From assembly GCF_003206135.1 (NCBI RefSeq), contig NZ_PZJT01000002.1, positions 110,483 through 174,482 on the forward strand: a DNA stretch of 64,000 nucleotides. The letters are read 5' to 3'. The translations under genes and the position numbers were made by a program. Source of the stretch: Salinicola salarius. GTDB taxonomy: Bacteria; Pseudomonadota; Gammaproteobacteria; Pseudomonadales; Halomonadaceae. Under the pieces are notes generated by a model. That model saw only the letters and a program-made list of their open reading frames with translations. It did not search any database and was not told where the DNA came from. Positions 36,468 through 45,590 of the stretch are shown here, piece after piece. Each line of letters starts with the position of its first letter. The first letter of the stretch is position 1.

Positions 36468-37790
36468 CTAGGCGGTACGCGCTTTCCACTCTATCTCGAG
36501 CATGTCGAGAGTCCGATCGATCTGCTCGCGGGTGTGGTCGCAGTTGAGGAAGAAGCGCAGGCGCGCACTTTTCTCGGGCACGGCAGGGTGAAGGATCGGC
36601 TGCACGTTGATATCGTCCTTGAGCAGGGCGTCCGATAGCCCGGCGGCCAGCACGGAGCTGCCGACGATCACCGGCACGACGGCGACCCCGATGCTCTCGC
36701 CGATATCGAACCCCTTGAGCCGTGCCTGCTGCAGGAAGTAGCGCGAGATATCGTGCAGGCGCTTCAGGCGCTCGGGCTCTTCCTTCATCACCTGCAAGGC
36801 AGCCAGCGACGGCCCGGCCACCTGGGCGGGCATGCCCACGCTGTAGAGGAACCCCGGCGCGAAGTAGCGCAGCATTTCCACCAGTTCACGACAGCCGGCG
36901 ATATAGCCGCCGCAGCCGGAGAGCGTCTTGGAGAGCGTGCCCATCCAGATATCGACATCGCCAGCCGGCACGCCGCAGTATTCCCGCAGCCCCAGCCCCC
37001 GGTCGCCCATCACGGCGAAGGAGTGGGCTTCGTCCACCATCAGCCACGCCTGGTGGCGCTGCTTGATCTCGACGAAGCGCTTCAGATCCGGAGCGTCTCC
37101 ATCCATGCTGTAGAGCCCTTCGATCACGACCACCACGCGCTCGAACTGGCGGCGATGGCGCGTCAGCAGCGTCTCGAGCGCAGCCGGATCGTTGTGCGCG
37201 AAGCTCATGCGGCGCGCGCCGGAGAGCTGCGCGCCGACCACGGTGCTGTTGTGGATGTACTCGTCGTGAAGGATCAGGTCCTTGGGGCCGAGCAGGTAGC
37301 CCAGCGTCGAAACGTTGGTGGCGTGGCCGCTGACGAACGCCACGGCGTCTTCGACTTCATACGTCTCGGCGATCGCCCGTTCCAGTTCGTGGTGGATCGG
37401 CCGTTCGCCGGAGACCGGGCGGCTGGCCGAGACCGAGCTGCCGTAGCGATTCAGCGCATCGATACCGGCCTGGATCACCTTGGGGTGATGCGCCAGGCCC
37501 AGATAGTTGTAGCTGGCGAAATTGATGCACTCGCGCCCGCCGATCACCGTTGTCGCCCCGGCAGTGCTCTCGTGGACCTTGAAGAACGGGTCGGGAATAC
37601 CCAGGCGCTTGCCGCCTTCGCGCATCATCTTGAGCTGTTGATAGCCCGGATGACGGTCGAAGCGGATGAAGCGCTCGTCGACGCTGGTCGCGGCCGGCCT
37701 GGGGGCGGTATCACCCTCCGGCCGTTGCTGGCGGCGCTGGCGGGCTTCCTGCAGCAGGCGCTGCTTCAGCACGTCGCGGGACTGGCTCAT
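36468..37790 (-). CDS. PLP-dependent alpha-oxoamine synthase (RkpG/SPT/BioF-like)
   Basis: 440 residues. An ~85-residue N-terminal region precedes the fold-type I core: ECINFASYNYLGLA, FVSGHATNVSTLG, VDEAHS (Asp253, His256) and GTLSKTLSGCGGYIAG with PLP-lysine Lys288. The family joins an amino acid and an acyl thioester with loss of CO2 (BioF, KBL, serine palmitoyltransferase). The start overlaps the stop of a polyketide synthase gene by four bases. The same pairing occurs as rkpA-rkpG in the rhizobial capsule region. It may release the polyketide chain as an amino-ketone; that is inference. Confidence 0.88.
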   Translation of the reverse strand: MSQSRDVLKQRLLQEARQRRQQRPEGDTAPRPAATSVDERFIRFDRHPGYQQLKMMREGGKRLGIPDPFFKVHESTAGATTVIGGRECINFASYNYLGLAHHPKVIQAGIDALNRYGSSVSASRPVSGERPIHHELERAIAETYEVEDAVAFVSGHATNVSTLGYLLGPKDLILHDEYIHNSTVVGAQLSGARRMSFAHNDPAALETLLTRHRRQFERVVVVIEGLYSMDGDAPDLKRFVEIKQRHQAWLMVDEAHSFAVMGDRGLGLREYCGVPAGDVDIWMGTLSKTLSGCGGYIAGCRELVEMLRYFAPGFLYSVGMPAQVAGPSLAALQVMKEEPERLKRLHDISRYFLQQARLKGFDIGESIGVAVVPVIVGSSVLAAGLSDALLKDDINVQPILHPAVPEKSARLRFFLNCDHTREQIDRTLDMLEIEWKARTA

Positions 37791-40700
37791 GATTTGGCCT
37801 CCCCGGCGTCGCCCTGTGATCCACCGCCATTCTGCAACACCTCGACGCCGTGCTGGGCGGCCAGACCGCTGAGGGCGTCTTCATCGCTGTCTGACGGGGC
37901 TTCGTCGCCACGCAGCTTGAGCATCAGGTAGTCGCACAGCTTGGCCAGCGTGCCGGCCTCGCTGAGCACCATGACCGGGACCTGGACGCCCAGGCGGGCT
38001 TCCAGTGCGGTCACCAGCTCGACACCCATCAGCGAGTCGAAGCCCATGTCGTAGACGGATTTGTGAATATCGATCTTCTCCTCGTCGATCAGCAGGATCT
38101 TGGCGAGCTCCTTGCTGAGGACGTCGATCAGAGTGGTGTAGAGCGCTTCCGGCGCCAGACTGGCCAGCAGCTTCTGCAGGTCATCGTCGCCTTCCTGGCT
38201 GCCGTCGTCCTCGGCGGTGCGAGCGATTTCCCGGTAGCGCGGCGCTTCCGCCGTGGGCAGGAAGCGCGCCAGGGCGCGCCAGTCGAGTTCGAGCACGCCG
38301 AGCGAGGCGACATCGGCCACCAGCATGCGCTCGAGCACCGCCAAGGCATCGGCGGAGGTCAGCGCCTGGCCGCCGAGACGTTCCTGCAGGCTGTCGCGGG
38401 TCTGGGTGTTGCGGGCCAGGAAGCCCACGTCCTCGATCGCGCCCCAGCGCACCACCGTGGCCGGGCGCCCGTTGGCACGCCGGTGGGCGGTGAAGGCTTC
38501 CAGCCAGTGGTTGGCAGCCACGTAGCTCGCCTGGCCGGGGTTGCCGAACAGCGTGGTCGCCGAGGAGTAGACCACGAAAAATTCGAGCGCGTCGTCGACG
38601 GTTAGCGAATCCAGATGGCGCGCGCCTTCGAGCTTCGGCGCCATGGCGTGACGGATGCGCGATTCGTCGAGATTGCGGATCAGGCCGTCGTCGATGACGG
38701 TCGCTGCGTGGACGATGCCGTGAATCGGCCCCAGCGATTGACGCGCTTCGTCCAGCACGCGTTCGAGCGCCTCGGCATCGGTCACGTCACAGGCGCGGGC
38801 CGCCACCGTGACGCCGAGTGCTTCCAGCCGTGCGATGCCGGCTTCGGCTTCCTCGGTGACGGGGCCGCGACGACTCAGCAGCAACAGCTGGCGCGCGCCC
38901 TTGGCGGCCAGCCATTCGGCGGTGGCCAGGCCGAAGCCGCCGAGGCCGCCTGTCACGACATAGGTGCTGGCGGCATTCAGCGTCAGCGGAATGTCCTTCG
39001 CGGGGGCCGGCGCCATCTGCGGCGGGCGTTCGTAGGTGACGACGACCTTGCCGATCTGGCGAGCCTGCTGCATGTAGCGGAACGCCTCGACCACGCGGTC
39101 GCTGCCGAAGGCGATGTACGGCAGCGGCGACAGCGTGCCGTCGGCGAACAGCGCCATCATCTCGGTGAACAGCTCGCCGGTGAGTTCCGGCAGCTCGCTC
39201 ATCAGCTGGTCGGAGTCGACGCCGAAGTAACTCAGGTTGTTGCGGAACGGGCGCAGTCCGACCTTGGTGTTCTCGTAGAAGTCGCGCTTGCCGAGTTCGA
39301 TGAAGCGGCCGAACGGCTTGAGCACGCGCAGGTTCTGGTTGATCGCTTCGCCGGCCAGGGAGTTCAGCACCACGTCGACGCCATCGGCGCCGACACGCTG
39401 GCCGTTGCCGTCGCCTTCCCGGGTCTGACGCTCCAGGAAGTTGTCGTGAAGAATCTCTTCGGCGAAGGTCAGGCTGCGCGAGTCGTAGATACGATCGACT
39501 CCCATCAGCCGCAGGAAGTCCTGCTTCTCCGGCGAGCCGACAGTGGCGTAGATCTCGGCCCCCAGCCAGCGGCCGACCTGGATCGCGGCGAGGCCGACGC
39601 CGCCGGCCGCGCCGTGGATCAGCAGCCGTTCGCCGGGCTGCACACGAGCCAGATGCTTGAGCGAGTAGTAGACGGTGAAGAAGGTCGTCGGGATCGTCGC
39701 CGCGGCGGCATAGCCGATCTCGGCAGGAATCCTGGCCACTGCGTTGACGTCGGCGATCAGCCGGTCGCTGAAACTGGCGGGGCCGAAGCCGACCACTGCA
39801 TCACCCGGGCGCAGCGAGCCATCGGGATCGCCGACGCTGATCACTTCACCGGCGAACTCCAGGCCCAGCGTGGGGCCGGCGAAGCCGTTTTCGATCGCTT
39901 CGTCGGAGAGCAGGCCGAGCGCGTACATCACGTCGCGGAAGTTGAGTCCGGTGGCCTTGACCGCGATCTCGACCTGGCCGGCTTGCGGTGCGGGCAGATC
40001 ATGCGGCTGCCAGCGCAGATGGCGCAGCTGACCCGGCAGCTCGAAGCCCAGGCTGACGGCGCGATCGCTGGCGGAGGCTTCCTCGCCGTCGACTTGCGTG
40101 CCGGGCGCCGGTGCCAGACCCAGCCTCGGCACCCAGCGCTGGCCATCGGCGTCGAGCACGATCTCGGTCTCCGCGTCCGGCACGCTGAGTTCGAACAGCA
40201 ACGCATCCAGCAGCTCGTTGGACAGCGTGTCCCGGCTCGACAGCGGCAGATCCAGCAGCCGCACCTGGCGGCTCCCGGCCTCGTTCTGCAGCGAGCGGCC
40301 GAAGCCCCACAAGGCTGCATCTTCAGCTAGCCCGGAAAGCTCAGACGACGTAGAACCGTGCGGCGCGCTTGCTGCGGCTTCGGGCGGTATAGAAAGCGCG
40401 GTGGCGCCGGACCGCGTAGAAAGTTCGGATAGTTGGCTTACAGCATCGTCGAACCGCATCGAACCGAACGGCGCTTTTGCTGCGTCTTCGGGCAGCTTGG
40501 AATAGTGCGCACCCACGCCCAGCGTCAGCCACCAGAGCGCAGAAGGGCTCTCGTGAGCCTCCAGTGTCTGCAACCACTGGGCGGCCAGCACGCAGCGGTC
40601 TTCGGCGGCGCTTGCCAGGCCGCGCAGATCGACGATCTGGCTCGGGTTGAAGGACTCGAGCGCCAGCGGGAGCAGGTCCTGAGGCGCCAGTTCGCTGCCG

Positions 40701-43700
40701 ACCAGATGATGCGCGGTCTGGCCCAGCGTCTCGAAGCGCGTGACGAGTTTCGCGGCCAGCCATTGAGAGTGGTCGTCGCTGATGATAAGCCACTGCTCGG
40801 CGGGATGGGCCGCATCGCCACGAAGGCGCTCGGATTCGGTTTCCGTCGAGCGTGCCGCCATCGGGGCCTGGACGGTCAACAGCTGCAGGCCGCCTTGCTC
40901 GCTTTCCAGCGCGTGGCGTTCGATCTGACGATACCCCAGCGCTTCCAGTTGCTGCAGCGTGGTCTGGAGGTCGGCAGGACGGGTGTCCGGTTCCATCGCC
41001 ATCGACAGGAACGACTGCCAGTCGGTGTCGCCCAGTACCAGGAACGCGATCTGGGCGTCGTCCGCCAACTGCGCCGGTAGCCAGCGCAGCAGCTTGTCGA
41101 TTTCGTTCTGCGTGCCATCCAGCGTCACCAGCGCGACATTGGCGCCGATCGCGGGCGCGGCGGCATCGAGCGTCAGCAGATCCACCCTGGCGTCGTGTTC
41201 CGCCAGGGATTGTGCTTCGCTAGACGCGCTGTCTCTCAGGGCGGCGAAGCGATACTGGGCGCGATCGCCGGTCAGGCCGCTCATCAGCCGTTCGCCGAGC
41301 TGCGGACGCAGCGCCGAGGCTTCGAGCATCACCAGCCGCTGGTGGGGCGGCAGCAGCTCCAGCGACATGGCGTATTGCGAAAGCCAGGTATCTGCCAGCG
41401 CGTACCAGCCGCGTTCGCTGACGGCAGCCTGTACCAGCCGTGTCAGGCGCGGAGCATCCAGGCCCAGCGTGGCCCGGCTATCAGGATGATCGTCGAGACG
41501 CCCTTCGAGCCAGTCCGTCAGGTGCAGGCCGAAGCGGCCGATGCTGTGGGTCAGCGCGGCGTAGTCCGGGTAGTCCCGAATCAGCAGGTTCCATATCGTT
41601 GCTGCGTCGATCTCCGGCGCTTCCTGCAACTGCCAGCCAGTCGGCGTTTCCGCCGCGATGCCGATGGCAAGAGCGAGTTCGATCACCGCCTGGCGGCGCT
41701 GGCGGGGCTCGGTCGTGCCGGCCTCGAGAGGCCCGGCGAGCAGTGGGTCGGTAAGCAGTTGATCGGCGAAGAGCTGGCCGTCGCTGTCGGCATAGCTGCG
41801 CAGCGCCTCGTCGAGAAACGCGGAAACCAGTGTCTCGAGCAGCGGTTCGACTTCGTCGCCGTAGCGGCCATCGGTCACGCTACGATAGTTCTCGATCAGC
41901 TGACCCAGCGCCAGTTCGGCGGTGGCGTCGTCGAGCGGCAGCGCGGCGGCTTCACGCGGCGCCGGCACCAGGCGATGGTCGAGATAGCTGAGCCGGTGCT
42001 GTACGGCGTGGCGCAGGCGGGCGGCCTTGAAACGCGCGCCCTCGACCACCGCCACGGTGTTGCCGGCGGCATCGAACAGCGCGACGTCGGCGCACAGCGA
42101 GTGCGGTGCGCGATTGGTCAGGCGCACTTCCATCGACGCCGGCGGCGCGGCATCGACCTGAAGCTGGAGTCGCTCCAGGCGCACCGGGACGAAGGCCAAG
42201 CCACCGGCCTTGGCGAGTTCGTCTGCCAGCAGCGGGATGAACAGCTGGAAGGCGCTGTCGAGAATCCCCGGTGCCAGCAGGCAGTCGCGCTGATCCTCGG
42301 CAATGGCAGCGGGCAGCTCGACGCGACCCACGGCACGGTCGCCCTCGATCCAGATTTCGCTGATCGCCTGGAAGCCGGGGCCATACTCCAGCCCCACGTG
42401 CGCGGCCATCGCCAGATGCTGTTCGCGGGTGACATCCGCCGGCCGGTCCGGCAGCGGCGTGCCACGACGCGTCAGCAGCAGGCCACGCGTCTGCGCCGCG
42501 ATGCGGGCGCGGGCATTGAGCGTCCAGGCATCCTCGCTGGCCGGCTCGCGGGTCTTCATGGTCAGGGTGCCGTCGGCATCCTGGATCTCCAGTTGCAGCT
42601 TCTTGCCGTGGGCGGCGTCGAGCAGCAGCGGGCTGAGAATTTCCAGCGCTTCGATATCCAGCACCGGCGATGCCTTGGCAGCCGCGGCGGCGGCGAGCGC
42701 CAGTTCCGCGAAACCGGCGCCGGGGAATACCGTGGCATCACCGACGCGGTGGTCGGCCAGCCAGGGGAGGCGGCGGGTATCGAGCTGGCTTTCCCACGCC
42801 ATGCCCTGACGCGCCAGGCGGTAGCCCAGCAGCGGGTGTTCGTAGTGGCGTCCCATCAGGCCCTGGGAGTCGCCGGTCGTCTTGATCCAGTAGCGCTCGC
42901 GCTGCCAGGGGTAGTGCGGCAAGTCGACGAAGCGACCGGCAACCGGGAACCACGCCTCGGGAGAAACGGCACCGCTGACCAGCAGGGCGGCGAGGCTGGC
43001 TTCCATGGCACTGGCGCCGTCATGATCGCGGCTCAGCGTGCCGATGGCGCTGCCGGTGACCGATCGGGCTGTGAAGGCGTCGGTCAGGTAGCGGCGCAGG
43101 ATGGGCTGGGCGCCGATCTCGATGAACGCACGGGCACCGGATTCGATCAGCGAATCGACCGCCGGCCCGAACTGCACCGGCTCCCGGATGTTGAGCCACC
43201 AGTATTCGGCACCCAGTTCGCTGCCTTCCAGCACCTTGCCGGCGACGGTGGAGATGAACGGCACGCGACCGGCGCGAGGCGTGATGTGTCTCAGGGCGTC
43301 GATCACGTCCTGGCGGATCGGATCCATGGCCGGGCTATGGAAGGCGTAGTCCAGCGCCAGGCGTTTGGCGAAGACCCGCTCGGCGGAGAGCGCCGCTTCC
43401 AGGCGCTCGAGCGCTTGCGTGGGGCCGGCCAGCGTCACGCCCTTGGGGCTGTTGTCCCCGGCGATCACGATGTCCGCATAGCCCTTGGAACCGTCCTTGG
43501 AATCGGCGGGATCATCCAGCCAGCGCTGCATGGCATCTGCACCGAGGCCGACGGCGGTCATCTCGCCGCTGCCCCGAGTGCGGCCCTGGCAGGCGCTGCG
43601 GTGATAGATGACGCTGACCGCATCGGCCAGACTTAGTGCGCCGCAGGCCCAGGCCGCGGCAACTTCACCGACGCTGTGGCCGGTGACGGCTGCGGGGCGC

Positions 43701-45553
43701 ACGCCTTCGGATTCGAGCAGTCGGGTCACGCCGACCTGAAGCGCGAACAGCGCCGGCTGGGCGATTTCCGTCCGCGCCAGGCGATCTTCGCCTTCGGCGG
43801 CGTTCTGTTGATTGATCCCCTCCAGCTCGGCACGCAGCGAGAAGCCGGCGTGGCTGGCGAACAGCGCGTCGACCTCGTCGACGGCGGCAGCGAAGACCGG
43901 GGATTCGTTCAGCAGCGTACGGCCCATCGCCGTCCACTGGCAGCCGTTGCCGTCGTAGACGAATACCGGGCCGAAACCGTTGTCGACCCGTTCGCCAACG
44001 GCGGCGCCGGGAACACTCTCGGCGGCGGCCAGGGCATCCAGCCGGGTGATCGCATCGGCGGCGTTGTCGCTGAGCAGTACCGCCGCGTGCGGATGGCGTT
44101 CGCGGCGGAAGGCCAGGCTGTAGGCGGTGTCGTAGAACGACACGTTGCCCGCGGTCAGGTTGTCGCTCAGGCGAGCGGCGAACTCGCGCAGCGCTTCCGG
44201 GCTGCGGGCGCTCAGGCATAGCGGCAGTTTGCGGACGGGTGCCTTGGGTTGGCCGGCTGCCTCGGGCTGCAGCGTCTCGCTCGGCGACTGCAGAATGACG
44301 TGGGCATTGGCGCCGCCGAAACCGAACGAGTTGATGCCGATGGTCAACTGGCCTTCGGCTTTCAGCTTGCGCGGCTTGTCTACGATGTCGAGATTCCAGC
44401 CTGCCAGGTCGATCCGCGGGTTGACCTTGCGGATACCGATAGTGGCGGGTACTTCGCGTTCACGCAGGGCATAGAGCGCCTTGGCAAGCCCCGCGACGCC
44501 GGAGGCGGTCTCCAGGTGGCCGAGGTTGCTCTTGACCGAGCCGATCGGCAGCGGCGTCTTGCGCTTCTGGCCGATCGCCGCCCCAATGGCGCGGGTTTCC
44601 AGCGGGTCGCCGACGGCAGTGCCGGTGCCGTGGGCTTCCAGGTAGTCGATATCGTCCGGCGTCAGCCCGGCACGCGCCAGGGTCCGGCTCATCAGCGCGA
44701 CCTGGGCGTCGGTGTTGGGGACGGTCAGGCCTTTCTTGAACCCGTCGGTATTGACACCGCTGCCGGCGACGACGGCCAGGATCCGGTCGCCGTCGGCGAC
44801 GGCCTTGTCGTAGTCCTTGAGCAGGAAGATGCCGCCGCCCTCGGAGCGCACGTAGCCATCCCCGGATTCGTCGAAGACCTGACAGCGTCCGGTGGGCGAG
44901 AGCATGCTCGCCTTGGAGAAGATGATGAAGCCGAACGGGTGCAGATGCAGGCTGATGCCGCCGGCCAGCGCCATTTCCGTTTCGCCGCTGCGGATCGACT
45001 GGCACGCCTGGTGAAAGGCGACCAGCGACGAGGAGCAGGCGGTATCCATCGACATGCTCGGGCCATGCAGGTCGAACACGTAGGAGATGCGGTTCGAGGC
45101 GATGCTCGATGTGTTGCCGGTCGCGGTCGAGGTGTCGATCACCGACATGTCGTCGGCCATGCGGTACGAATAGTCGAGACTGGCGATACCCAGGAACACG
45201 CCACATTGACTGCCGCGCAGCGTCTGCGGCGGGATGCCGGCGTCTTCCATCGCTTCCCAGGCCATTTCCAGCAGGATGCGCTGCTGCGGGTCCATCTGGG
45301 CGGCTTCACGCGGCGAGATGCCGAAGAAGCTGGCGTCGAAGCCGGCAATGTCGCCGAGACTGCCGGCGGCAAAAGTGTAGCTGGTGCCAGGGTGCTGCTT
45401 GTCGGGATGGCGATAGGCCTCCATACCCCAGCGGTCGTCGGCGACCGTGGTGACGAGGTCTTCACCCGCCTTGAGCGCTTGCCAGAAACGTTGTGATGTC
45501 GGGGCACTCGGGAACCGGTGAGCTGCGCCGATGATGGCAACGCGTTTGGTCAT
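37787..45553 (-). CDS. Type I polyketide synthase, KS-AT-DH-(degenerate MT)-ER-KR-ACP (RkpA-like)
   Basis: 2588 residues from the ATG at 45553 (AAGGAGTC upstream). KS 1-420: DTACSSS with Cys173, EAHGTGT His308, SNLGHLE His346. AT ~520-850: GHSVGE Ser627 and YAFHS. DH ~900-1180: DHRVGDATVFPG His935 and ILDSAF Asp1099. About 1190-1800 is a linker; MLEASALRPQLGERL sits where a methyltransferase SAM motif would be but lacks its glycines. ER ~1840-2170 with HGAAGGVGLAA, KR ~2195-2380 with TGGLGGFGLA and Tyr2344, ACP ~2490-2555 with GFDSLMG Ser2507. No thioesterase. A full reducing loop means a saturated, fatty-acid-like chain; context suggests a capsule lipid. Confidence 0.93.
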   Translation of the reverse strand: MTKRVAIIGAAHRFPSAPTSQRFWQALKAGEDLVTTVADDRWGMEAYRHPDKQHPGTSYTFAAGSLGDIAGFDASFFGISPREAAQMDPQQRILLEMAWEAMEDAGIPPQTLRGSQCGVFLGIASLDYSYRMADDMSVIDTSTATGNTSSIASNRISYVFDLHGPSMSMDTACSSSLVAFHQACQSIRSGETEMALAGGISLHLHPFGFIIFSKASMLSPTGRCQVFDESGDGYVRSEGGGIFLLKDYDKAVADGDRILAVVAGSGVNTDGFKKGLTVPNTDAQVALMSRTLARAGLTPDDIDYLEAHGTGTAVGDPLETRAIGAAIGQKRKTPLPIGSVKSNLGHLETASGVAGLAKALYALREREVPATIGIRKVNPRIDLAGWNLDIVDKPRKLKAEGQLTIGINSFGFGGANAHVILQSPSETLQPEAAGQPKAPVRKLPLCLSARSPEALREFAARLSDNLTAGNVSFYDTAYSLAFRRERHPHAAVLLSDNAADAITRLDALAAAESVPGAAVGERVDNGFGPVFVYDGNGCQWTAMGRTLLNESPVFAAAVDEVDALFASHAGFSLRAELEGINQQNAAEGEDRLARTEIAQPALFALQVGVTRLLESEGVRPAAVTGHSVGEVAAAWACGALSLADAVSVIYHRSACQGRTRGSGEMTAVGLGADAMQRWLDDPADSKDGSKGYADIVIAGDNSPKGVTLAGPTQALERLEAALSAERVFAKRLALDYAFHSPAMDPIRQDVIDALRHITPRAGRVPFISTVAGKVLEGSELGAEYWWLNIREPVQFGPAVDSLIESGARAFIEIGAQPILRRYLTDAFTARSVTGSAIGTLSRDHDGASAMEASLAALLVSGAVSPEAWFPVAGRFVDLPHYPWQRERYWIKTTGDSQGLMGRHYEHPLLGYRLARQGMAWESQLDTRRLPWLADHRVGDATVFPGAGFAELALAAAAAAKASPVLDIEALEILSPLLLDAAHGKKLQLEIQDADGTLTMKTREPASEDAWTLNARARIAAQTRGLLLTRRGTPLPDRPADVTREQHLAMAAHVGLEYGPGFQAISEIWIEGDRAVGRVELPAAIAEDQRDCLLAPGILDSAFQLFIPLLADELAKAGGLAFVPVRLERLQLQVDAAPPASMEVRLTNRAPHSLCADVALFDAAGNTVAVVEGARFKAARLRHAVQHRLSYLDHRLVPAPREAAALPLDDATAELALGQLIENYRSVTDGRYGDEVEPLLETLVSAFLDEALRSYADSDGQLFADQLLTDPLLAGPLEAGTTEPRQRRQAVIELALAIGIAAETPTGWQLQEAPEIDAATIWNLLIRDYPDYAALTHSIGRFGLHLTDWLEGRLDDHPDSRATLGLDAPRLTRLVQAAVSERGWYALADTWLSQYAMSLELLPPHQRLVMLEASALRPQLGERLMSGLTGDRAQYRFAALRDSASSEAQSLAEHDARVDLLTLDAAAPAIGANVALVTLDGTQNEIDKLLRWLPAQLADDAQIAFLVLGDTDWQSFLSMAMEPDTRPADLQTTLQQLEALGYRQIERHALESEQGGLQLLTVQAPMAARSTETESERLRGDAAHPAEQWLIISDDHSQWLAAKLVTRFETLGQTAHHLVGSELAPQDLLPLALESFNPSQIVDLRGLASAAEDRCVLAAQWLQTLEAHESPSALWWLTLGVGAHYSKLPEDAAKAPFGSMRFDDAVSQLSELSTRSGATALSIPPEAAASAPHGSTSSELSGLAEDAALWGFGRSLQNEAGSRQVRLLDLPLSSRDTLSNELLDALLFELSVPDAETEIVLDADGQRWVPRLGLAPAPGTQVDGEEASASDRAVSLGFELPGQLRHLRWQPHDLPAPQAGQVEIAVKATGLNFRDVMYALGLLSDEAIENGFAGPTLGLEFAGEVISVGDPDGSLRPGDAVVGFGPASFSDRLIADVNAVARIPAEIGYAAAATIPTTFFTVYYSLKHLARVQPGERLLIHGAAGGVGLAAIQVGRWLGAEIYATVGSPEKQDFLRLMGVDRIYDSRSLTFAEEILHDNFLERQTREGDGNGQRVGADGVDVVLNSLAGEAINQNLRVLKPFGRFIELGKRDFYENTKVGLRPFRNNLSYFGVDSDQLMSELPELTGELFTEMMALFADGTLSPLPYIAFGSDRVVEAFRYMQQARQIGKVVVTYERPPQMAPAPAKDIPLTLNAASTYVVTGGLGGFGLATAEWLAAKGARQLLLLSRRGPVTEEAEAGIARLEALGVTVAARACDVTDAEALERVLDEARQSLGPIHGIVHAATVIDDGLIRNLDESRIRHAMAPKLEGARHLDSLTVDDALEFFVVYSSATTLFGNPGQASYVAANHWLEAFTAHRRANGRPATVVRWGAIEDVGFLARNTQTRDSLQERLGGQALTSADALAVLERMLVADVASLGVLELDWRALARFLPTAEAPRYREIARTAEDDGSQEGDDDLQKLLASLAPEALYTTLIDVLSKELAKILLIDEEKIDIHKSVYDMGFDSLMGVELVTALEARLGVQVPVMVLSEAGTLAKLCDYLMLKLRGDEAPSDSDEDALSGLAAQHGVEVLQNGGGSQGDAGEAKS
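40351..40504 (-). repeat. Duplicated ~46-bp unit inside the PKS linker
   Basis: Units at 40351-40396 and 40459-40504, spaced 108 bases, share a pattern beginning GAACCG and containing GCTGCG and TTCGGGC. They encode repeated PEDAAKAPFGS / PEAAASAPHGS segments in the linker between the degenerate MT and ER. An expanded surface loop is likely. Confidence 0.55.
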
Positions 45554-45590
45554 TGGGACTCCTTGCTTCGTAGCATTGGCTACGCCTTTC

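Noticed and set aside
39000-45500. Long open frames on the plus strand opposite the PKS
   Set aside because: Shadows of GC-rich coding on the other strand; no motifs, no ribosome-binding sites, biased composition.
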